NCBI GenBank assembly: GCA_013375355.1
Contig: JABXJV010000411.1
Location: 1-7,583 of the forward strand
DNA: 7,583 nt
Direction: 5' to 3'
Origin: Candidatus Helarchaeota archaeon
GTDB taxonomy: Archaea > Asgardarchaeota > Lokiarchaeia > Helarchaeales > JABXJV01
This document shows, in pieces, positions 1-4,935 of the stretch (position 1 is its first letter; each line of letters begins with the position of its first letter). Both the position numbers and the translations under genes were made by a program. The notes beneath the pieces are model-generated. The model worked only from the letters and a program-made list of their open reading frames with translations, was not told where the DNA came from and made no database searches.

Positions 1-180
1 ACCCTTATAATCAGTAACATAAAAACCGCTTCCCCTAAACAGGATTCCACCACCGTGACTAATAAGTCTCTTAATCTTTCCAGTACAGCGCGGACAGTTC
101 TTCAAAGGAGGTTCATTTATACCCTGAAATTCATCAAATTTATATCCACAATCATTACAAATATATTCGTAAGTCGGCAT
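1..180 (-). CDS. FmdB family zinc-ribbon protein (N-terminal part, cut by window edge)
   Basis: The first 60 residues of a small zinc-ribbon protein are encoded; the 3' end lies beyond the left edge. It starts MPTYEYICNDCG and has two CxxC pairs, C8/C11 and C29/C32, which would bind one zinc ion. These are followed by the conserved RLIS (38-41) and FRGSGFYVTDY (48-58) segments of the FmdB/CxxC_CxxC_SSSS family. Members are typically about 70-110 residues and cytoplasmic. The name comes from a putative regulator of formamidase or amidase genes, but the biochemical role is not well established. The ATG at 180 is preceded by AAAGGGGAT, a reasonable ribosome binding site about 7 bases upstream. 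The gene lies 80 bases downstream of the M1-like gene on the same strand, with a possible promoter of its own in the gap. The family call is very secure; its biological role here is not. Confidence 0.95.
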   Translation of the reverse strand, partial: MPTYEYICNDCGYKFDEFQGINEPPLKNCPRCTGKIKRLISHGGGILFRGSGFYVTDYKG

Positions 181-221
181 CTCTTATCCCCTTTCAATTT
201 CAATCAGATTTTATTTAACAA

Positions 222-248
222 AGTATAAAATAATTTTAAAAATATCAA
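222..248 (-). promoter_or_regulatory. Candidate sigma-70 promoter for the FmdB-type gene
   Basis: Read on the minus strand, TTGATA (243-248) is followed after 15 bases by TATACT (222-227). Each hexamer matches the consensus at 5 of 6 positions, but the spacer is shorter than the usual 16-18. Transcription would begin near 215, giving a leader of about 35 bases. I see no terminator hairpin between the M1-like stop codon and this gene, so read-through from upstream is also possible. The gap is very AT-rich, which raises the chance of accidental matches. Confidence 0.3.
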
Positions 249-260
249 GAATTTTTTTAT

Positions 261-1898
261 TTATTTATCAAGTATATAATTATCCTTATCAAATACAACA
301 GAAACAGGTCTATCCATATATATTAAAGTAAATTTCATCTGTTTCTTTGAAAGCATAATCTTCCTGTATTCAAAACTTTTTTCAAAATTTATAATAAACA
401 TAATTCCTAAAATAAAATTTCTTTTGCAAAATTGCTCAACATTAAATAATATTTTATATCCCCCATCGCGCATCGCCTCAATTTTATAATCAAACATAAT
501 GCGCGGTATATCGGAACTTTCAAACCACTGATTAAAAAACCATCTCAATGTAGAACCATAATATTTTTCTGCCGTTGTCCGAAAATAATCTTTATCAAAA
601 CTATTACTAATTGAATATTCAGCAAGTTCCTTTATCACACCATTAAATTTCACAATTCCTATATAAAAAGAGAGCATCCTTAAAACAAAAGGAACCTTCT
701 GTTTAAAAATTATTTCTTTGTCCAAAAAATTCAAATCTTTTGAGTTTGCAGAGAGTTCTTTTTCAAAATTTATTACATTTTTTTCATAAATATTCATATA
801 CCTCATAACCTCATCATACCCATACATAGTTTCGACGGCGTAAATCGAAAAGTATCCACAGAGCCCATCCTCGAGCCAATGTGGTGTACAGTTTTCCCAC
901 CAGAAGTGAGCAATCTTATTACACATCTGTTGAAAAACTATCCTGTATTCTTCCCAACCATTCAATTCACCTTTAATCTCCTTCTCTGGGAACATAAAAA
1001 ACGATGGATAATAAGCATAGAATCGCCCAGCGCGTGGCAAAAATACAGCAGTAATCTTTTTTTCTTTTTTAACTTTTACAAATCGGTCAAAATAAAATCC
1101 AAGTATCCACTCAATTTCGATAAATGTTCTGGTCACTTCAATAGAAGGGAGTTTCTTGTAATAGATTGATATATATGTTCCATCCCTGTATCTTTTTTCT
1201 TTTTTTTTCATTCCCTTAAGAGCAAGGAAAACAATTTGAGATGCTGGTTTATTGAGTTGCAACGTATAATATTCTTTTTTATCTTTTCTTATCTTTCTTA
1301 TAATATTTGCTGGGGATACGATAGAATATTTTCTATCGATTCCAATATTAAGAAGATATCTGAAACTTGTCCTGCTATTTACAAAAGGATACCAGTTAAA
1401 ATTAGCTCCGAACTCTAAAAAATCTTCTCCTTTTTCATTGCTTTCAATCTTTCCAATGTAATTTATTTTAACTTTTATTTCCCTCATATTCTCCATCTTT
1501 AATTCAGAGAAAGGAAAATAAAACTTGTAAATTAATGATTTGTCACTCCGCTCAGAATCATTTTCTATTTCCCACTTTTCAATGACATTACCATCAAATT
1601 CAATTTCTTTCACAGATACATTTCTACCAAGACAAAAATAGAAAGTATCCTGAATATCTTTATTTGTAATCAAAAGATTAATCAAAGACTCAGCCGAAAA
1701 TGACTCCTCCTGAACATTTATAACCATATCAATATTATATGATAAGATATTCCAGAGGGGCTTTTGGAATATTTCCTGATTTATCTCTCCAAAATCTGAA
1801 GAGTATTTCTCGTAAAGTTCAACTTCCTGGGAGTAGTTTAATTCCCATGAAAAAAGAAATGTTATAAAGAGAATTATAATGAAAAATTTAAGATTCAT
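261..1898 (-). CDS. Exported M1 aminopeptidase-like protein with degenerate active site
   Basis: This is a 545-residue protein with an N-terminal signal peptide (hydrophobic residues about 4-18), so it is likely periplasmic or surface exposed. The fold resembles M1 peptidases. Residues about 45-230 resemble the beta-rich N-terminal domain, including a WYP segment at 169-171. Residues about 255-470 resemble the catalytic domain: AHFWWEN (330-336) and WLEDG (341-345) align with the family's AHQWWGN and WLNEG. VLRML (405-409) followed by FFNQWF (454-459) and DIP match the usual domain end. The zinc motif HExxH is replaced by NKIAH (327-331), so the first histidine and the catalytic glutamate are lost. 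The third ligand Glu aligns with Asp344, the proton-donor tyrosine aligns near F398/K399, and there is no GAMEN motif. Peptidase activity is therefore unlikely; a binding or scaffold role is inference. The start is fixed by the signal peptide, although no Shine-Dalgarno sequence is present. The reading frame is intact, which suggests a retained function. Confidence 0.85.
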   Translation of the reverse strand: MNLKFFIIILFITFLFSWELNYSQEVELYEKYSSDFGEINQEIFQKPLWNILSYNIDMVINVQEESFSAESLINLLITNKDIQDTFYFCLGRNVSVKEIEFDGNVIEKWEIENDSERSDKSLIYKFYFPFSELKMENMREIKVKINYIGKIESNEKGEDFLEFGANFNWYPFVNSRTSFRYLLNIGIDRKYSIVSPANIIRKIRKDKKEYYTLQLNKPASQIVFLALKGMKKKEKRYRDGTYISIYYKKLPSIEVTRTFIEIEWILGFYFDRFVKVKKEKKITAVFLPRAGRFYAYYPSFFMFPEKEIKGELNGWEEYRIVFQQMCNKIAHFWWENCTPHWLEDGLCGYFSIYAVETMYGYDEVMRYMNIYEKNVINFEKELSANSKDLNFLDKEIIFKQKVPFVLRMLSFYIGIVKFNGVIKELAEYSISNSFDKDYFRTTAEKYYGSTLRWFFNQWFESSDIPRIMFDYKIEAMRDGGYKILFNVEQFCKRNFILGIMFIINFEKSFEYRKIMLSKKQMKFTLIYMDRPVSVVFDKDNYILDK

Positions 1899-2043
1899 AA
1901 ATTATATATATATTAGTAAAAATAGTATTTCTTAAAATTAATCATTTTTTTTCCGAAAGCAATCTAATTTTTAAATTTTTATGTTTTACTTAACTTAGAT
2001 AAAAAATCTCAGAAAAAAATTATAAAATTTTTCATTAAAAATA

Positions 2044-2072
2044 TTGACTTATAAGACATTTAATACTAAATT
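2044..2072 (+). promoter_or_regulatory. Candidate promoter for the duplicated-module protein gene
   Basis: TTGACT (2044-2049, 5 of 6 to consensus) is followed after 17 bases by TAAATT (2067-2072, 4 of 6). Transcription would begin near 2079, leaving a leader of about 130 bases. The spacing is ideal, but the -10 box is weak and the surrounding DNA is so AT-rich that chance matches are likely. Confidence 0.25.
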
Positions 2073-2177
2073 TTATTTAAAAGTAAATTTTCAAGAAACA
2101 ATTCGGAACTGATTGTTATATATATATGTTTTGATTTATGGATATATTATGGAAGTTTAAAGATATATTAAAATATA

Positions 2178-2199
2178 ATTTTAAAATTTTAAGAAGGTG
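2178..2199 (+). promoter_or_regulatory. AT-palindrome leader plus Shine-Dalgarno of the 2208 gene
   Basis: AAGAAGGTG (2191-2199) is a strong ribosome binding site 8 bases before the ATG at 2208 and fixes that start. It is directly preceded by ATTTTAAAATTTT (2178-2190). The same 13 bases occur at 3116-3128, shortly before a GGTG and the start of the GT9 gene. Confidence 0.6.
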
Positions 2200-2207
2200 T
2201 TCGAAAT

Positions 2208-2819
2208 ATGAAATTTTTTCATGTAATATTAATTTCAATAATTTTTTCATTTTTTTTCTGTTCTATGCTAAGGGAAGAAAAAGGATTGTCATATTTTGAG
2301 TTTGAGATGAACGGAAAAACTTACCAAATATTGTCAGTTAATTCACCGGCAAAAGGTCAACCTTACAATCAATTAATTGGAGATGATTTTATAGCAATCG
2401 ATATCAGGCAGAATCAAAATATTGATAAAGTATTAATCGGAGACCCAAATAAGATTGATGAATATATGAAAATCTATAAACACGGAATTCAACAGGCACT
2501 CGAAAAAGGGAAACTTAAAGAAAAAGAAGATATATTTTCCTACAATTACTCCACAAGTATGAAATATTTTAATGTAATTACATATTTTCCTGCGCGTGGA
2601 AATCCACATAATGAATTCATCTACATAGAAGCGTTCACTATGAAGAGGGTAATTAAAGCAATAGACAGAAATGCTGATGGAAAACTTGATATTATTACCT
2701 CAGGATTTTATGAGATGAACAAACTTCAGAAAGAATATTTCGAATTCTTAAAAAATGGAATATCCAAAAATAGAGTTGCATATAAAAACGGTATGTATTT
2801 AGTCGTACCTCAAGATTAA
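2208..2819 (+). CDS. Exported protein of unknown function with two diverged internal modules
   Basis: This is a 203-residue protein I do not recognise by family. Residues 1-17 are a hydrophobic export signal ending in Cys18. The run before it (FFFC) is a poor match to a lipoprotein box because Phe occupies the position before Cys, so lipoprotein status is uncertain. The mature part holds two copies of one module. PAKGQPYNQLI (47-57), then AID (63-65) and HGI (92-94), match PARGNPHNEFI (128-138), then AID (151-153) and NGI (183-185). In the second copy the AID continues as DRNADGKLD (153-161), a DxNxDGxxD pattern like the calcium loops of EF-hand or dockerin proteins. It lacks an acidic residue at loop position 12 (Thr164). 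In the first copy the equivalent (DIRQNQNID) has lost the pattern. An envelope or surface role is inference from the signal peptide. It is transcribed away from the M1-like gene and separated from the next gene by more than 300 bases, so probably on its own. Confidence 0.85.
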   Translation: MKFFHVILISIIFSFFFCSMLREEKGLSYFEFEMNGKTYQILSVNSPAKGQPYNQLIGDDFIAIDIRQNQNIDKVLIGDPNKIDEYMKIYKHGIQQALEKGKLKEKEDIFSYNYSTSMKYFNVITYFPARGNPHNEFIYIEAFTMKRVIKAIDRNADGKLDIITSGFYEMNKLQKEYFEFLKNGISKNRVAYKNGMYLVVPQD

Positions 2820-2822
2820 AAA

Positions 2823-2845
2823 TATGCTCAGAGAAAAATAGCATA
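2823..2845 (+). terminator. Weak hairpin after the 2208-2819 gene
   Basis: TATGCT (2823-2828) and AGCATA (2840-2845) form a 6-base-pair stem with an 11-base loop, starting 4 bases after the stop codon. Its position suits a terminator or 3'-end stabiliser, but only a short GGTTT follows instead of a proper T-tract. Confidence 0.2.
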
Positions 2846-3082
2846 GGTTTAAAATCTCATCCAGGTATTAATAAAAATTAAAAAGATAATCGAATAAAGG
2901 TAAGACCCTTAAAATTATAGTCAAAACAATTCTTAAAACTACATATATTCCCTCCTTTTTTTAATATATTTAGCTCTGTTTCTTAATTCTCAACTAAAAT
3001 AAAATCGAAACTTTTAACAAAACTTCGGTAAATCTAAAATAATTTAATTTGATTATAAAAACAAAGTTTATTAATTTAAATA

Positions 3083-3088
3083 TATAAT
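3083..3088 (+). promoter_or_regulatory. Possible -10 box for the GT9-MgtC operon
   Basis: TATAAT matches the sigma-70 -10 consensus perfectly and would start transcription near 3095, about 47 bases before the GT9 ATG. No recognisable -35 box sits 16-18 bases upstream; the nearest TTGATT, at 3049-3054, is too far away. In DNA this AT-rich the match could be accidental. Confidence 0.2.
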
Positions 3089-3131
3089 TTTTACTTTTAA
3101 AAATTATAGGTAATCATTTTAAAATTTTGAC

Positions 3132-3136
3132 GGTGA
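3132..3136 (+). promoter_or_regulatory. Ribosome binding site that decides the GT9 start
   Basis: GGTGA lies 5 bases before ATG 3142 and matches part of the Shine-Dalgarno consensus. In-frame TTG (3127) and GTG (3133) codons also exist, but they would place translation upstream of or inside this site. They would also add residues not seen at the N-terminus of the family. Confidence 0.55.
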
Positions 3137-3141
3137 CCACG

Positions 3142-4209
3142 ATGAAACTCCTGATTTTAGCACTCGCAGGGATTGGTGATTCTCTGATGTTTAGTCCAGC
3201 ACTGAAAATCTTAAGAAAGAATCTACCCAATGCTGAAATTCACATCCTTACTATGTTTCCTGGAGCAGAGGAAATTTATGCATATAATAATAATGCAGAT
3301 AGAAAGATTCACTTCAATTTTCTGAAAGAGGGTATAATTAAATCACTCATCTTTGTTAAAAAAATGAGGAAAGAAAAATATGATGTAACAATAAATGTTT
3401 ATCCTATGAATAGATGTGAATACAACATAATTTCATTTCTTATCGGGGCAAAGGTGAGAATTGGACATACTTATAATTACCAAAACATAAGAAATCTAAA
3501 TTTCCTACATACAAAAAAAATAAAAGAAGATGATAATCTGCACAATGTCATTGAAAACATTCGTCTTTTAAAATTTTTAGGAATTGAAGCGGATGACATA
3601 CCTGAACTCAGTATTTCTATTCCTGAAGATGATTTAAAATTCTCAAGAATCTGGATTAAAGAAAGTGGATTAACTGATAATGATTTTATTATAGGATTTC
3701 ATCCGGGCTCCTCCACTTTAAAAAACCATATTAATAAACGCTGGCTGCCAGAAAATTTTGCTTCATTGGGAAATATCCTTATTGATAAATATGATGTAAA
3801 AATTTTGCTATTTGGCGGTCCTGAAGAAAAGAAACTGAGAGAAAATATAAATAAAATTATGAAAAATAATGGAATTATCGTAGAAACCGAAAGTCTTTTG
3901 AAGACTATTGCTATAATGAAATACTGCAAACTGTTCATCACTAATGATACTGCACTAATGCATATAGCATCTGCGCTGAAACTCAATATTGTTTCAATAT
4001 TTGGTCCAACAAGTGAAGTGTATGCATTACCCTGGAAAACAAATTACAAACTCGCTAAAAGCAGTATCGAATGCAGACCATGCTTTTATTATTCTCCAAG
4101 ACACCTTACCTGTGCTCTGAAAAACAGCCTATTTGCATGTATCAGAGAACTTAGTGTAAATGATGTCCTTGAAAAAGCAGAAGAATTAATAATGGAAATT
4201 GATAAATAA
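3142..4209 (+). CDS. Glycosyltransferase family 9 (heptosyltransferase-like)
   Basis: This 355-residue protein matches the length and motifs of GT9, the ADP-heptose:LPS heptosyltransferase family (WaaC/WaaF). These enzymes transfer a sugar from a nucleotide donor to lipopolysaccharide core or a related glycan on the cytoplasmic face of the inner membrane. The N-terminal domain opens MKLLILALAGIGDSLMFSPAL; Asp13 falls where the WaaC catalytic base Asp13 lies, which supports the ATG at 3142. The C-terminal domain shows HPGSS (187-191), RW (200-201), LLFGGPEE (222-229), ITNDTALMHIA (266-276) and FGPTSE (287-292), the donor-binding region. A late cysteine set (C311, C314, C324, C333) is common in GT9 proteins outside the enteric core enzymes. 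Substrate and acceptor cannot be read from sequence, so a WaaF name is not justified. The MgtC-like gene follows after 51 bases, a likely co-transcribed partner. Confidence 0.92.
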   Translation: MKLLILALAGIGDSLMFSPALKILRKNLPNAEIHILTMFPGAEEIYAYNNNADRKIHFNFLKEGIIKSLIFVKKMRKEKYDVTINVYPMNRCEYNIISFLIGAKVRIGHTYNYQNIRNLNFLHTKKIKEDDNLHNVIENIRLLKFLGIEADDIPELSISIPEDDLKFSRIWIKESGLTDNDFIIGFHPGSSTLKNHINKRWLPENFASLGNILIDKYDVKILLFGGPEEKKLRENINKIMKNNGIIVETESLLKTIAIMKYCKLFITNDTALMHIASALKLNIVSIFGPTSEVYALPWKTNYKLAKSSIECRPCFYYSPRHLTCALKNSLFACIRELSVNDVLEKAEELIMEIDK

Positions 4210-4260
4210 TAAAAATTTACTAATGTTCAGTAATTATAATAAAACAAAACAAGGGAAACT

Positions 4261-4911
4261 ATGGAATCATTATTAGATACAACAATTAAGATATTTTTTT
4301 CAATTGTTCTTGGGGGCTTAGTGGGACTGGAAAGGGAAATTAAACAAAAACCTGCTGGCTTGAGAACCAATATACTTATATGCCTTGGCTCAACTATAAT
4401 TATGATAGTTTCACTTAATCTCTCCAAAGTTTATGGCAGTATTGTAGATCCCTCAAGAATAGCGGCACAGGTAGTTACTGGAATCGGATTCATTGGTGCA
4501 GGTGCAATAATCAGAGCACGAGGTTCTGTCTACGGGCTAACTACCGCCGCTACAATATGGGTTATTGCCGGCATCGGGCTGGCAATTGGAAATGGATATT
4601 ACTTAGCCGCTCTAATAACTACTTTTGTTATTATGATAATTTTGAACTTAGGAACAAAGTTGGAAAAAAGGTTTAAACCCATTGAAGATAAAAAAAGATA
4701 CACTATTATCAGCGTAAATACCGAAAGTGTATTCAATGCAATTGAAAATATAATAAATATATCTCCCTTGGAGATGGAAGAAATGAAGATTGAAAAGTTC
4801 AACAACAAAATCAGATTTCATATAGCATTCAAGGGAAAAAGTGAAATCCAGAAAGAATTTCTGGAAAAGATGATTAAGACCGAGGGAATTGAAGAGGTAA
4901 ATCTTTTATAA
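4261..4911 (+). CDS. MgtC/SapB family inner-membrane protein
   Basis: This 216-residue protein is of full length for the MgtC/SapB/YhiD family. About four or five hydrophobic helices fill residues 8-130. Family signatures are clear: GGLVGLERE (18-26), KPAGLRTNILICLGS (30-44), DPSRIAAQVVTGIGFIGAGAII (63-84, with R66 and the glycine run) and GLTTAATIWVIAGIGLA (92-108). Residues about 145-216 form a soluble alpha/beta tail like the ACT-type domain in longer members. Salmonella MgtC aids growth in low magnesium and inhibits the F-type ATP synthase, but most bacterial homologues have no known function, so no symbol is assigned. AAGGGA ends 4 bases before the ATG. The gene follows GT9 by 51 bases with no strong terminator between. 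A terminator-like hairpin begins on the last base of its stop codon. Confidence 0.93.
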   Translation: MESLLDTTIKIFFSIVLGGLVGLEREIKQKPAGLRTNILICLGSTIIMIVSLNLSKVYGSIVDPSRIAAQVVTGIGFIGAGAIIRARGSVYGLTTAATIWVIAGIGLAIGNGYYLAALITTFVIMIILNLGTKLEKRFKPIEDKKRYTIISVNTESVFNAIENIINISPLEMEEMKIEKFNNKIRFHIAFKGKSEIQKEFLEKMIKTEGIEEVNLL

Positions 4912-4935
4912 ATCATTTAGAATGGTTATTTTTTT
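4911..4935 (+). terminator. Terminator-like hairpin of the GT9-MgtC operon, inside the opposing gene
   Basis: AATCATT (4911-4917) and AATGGTT (4921-4927) form a 7-base-pair stem with one G-U pair and a 3-base TAG loop. It is followed by A and seven T (4929-4935). Architecture and position are right for an intrinsic terminator of rightward transcription, but the stem holds only one G-C pair and is weak. On the minus strand no T-tract follows, so it would act in one direction only. Confidence 0.5.

Larger units (their letters stand above)
1899..2207. other. Divergent AT-rich intergenic region
   Basis: This 309-base gap separates two divergently transcribed genes, the M1-like gene (leftward) and the duplicated-module gene (rightward), and must hold promoters for both. 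It is almost entirely A and T, and I find no credible ORF or RNA gene. A small AT inverted repeat lies at 2012-2033 and another (AACAAT, 9 bases, ATTGTT) at about 2097-2117; neither has the GC content or T-tract of a terminator. For the leftward gene I could not find a promoter with both hexamers at good spacing. Confidence 0.6.
2820..3141. other. AT-rich intergenic region before the GT9 gene
   Basis: These 322 bases contain no credible gene. They hold a weak hairpin just after the preceding stop, a CCCTCCTTTTTTT tract (2950-2962) that reads as a perfect ribosome binding site on the minus strand, and a consensus TATAAT at 3083-3088. They end with the AT palindrome and ribosome binding site of the downstream gene. 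The rest is featureless AT-rich sequence. Confidence 0.6.

Noticed and set aside
243..274. Repeated TATCAAG (243-249 and 267-273) between the M1-like and FmdB-type genes
   Set aside because: It is a direct, not inverted, repeat of only seven bases in AT-rich DNA, so it cannot form a hairpin and is likely chance.
849..858. TATCCACA-like sequences at 143-150 and about 850-858 as further DnaA boxes
   Set aside because: Each lacks the full 9-base consensus and sits inside coding sequence; together with the edge site they do not form a cluster.
879..1169. Open frame on the plus strand inside the M1-like gene
   Set aside because: It lies wholly antisense to a gene with clear family motifs and has no ribosome binding site or recognisable product.
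3049..3077. TTGATT with a 17-base spacer and TAATTT as a GT9 promoter
   Set aside because: The -10 box matches only 3 of 6 positions, which is no better than background in this AT-rich gap.
3699..3986. Open frame on the minus strand inside the GT9 gene
   Set aside because: It is antisense to the conserved donor-binding domain and is a shadow of that reading frame.
4217..4233. TTACT and AGTAA inverted repeat between the GT9 and MgtC-like genes
   Set aside because: It has only five base pairs, an AT-rich stem and no T-tract; too weak to call a terminator, and the 51-base spacing suits an operon.
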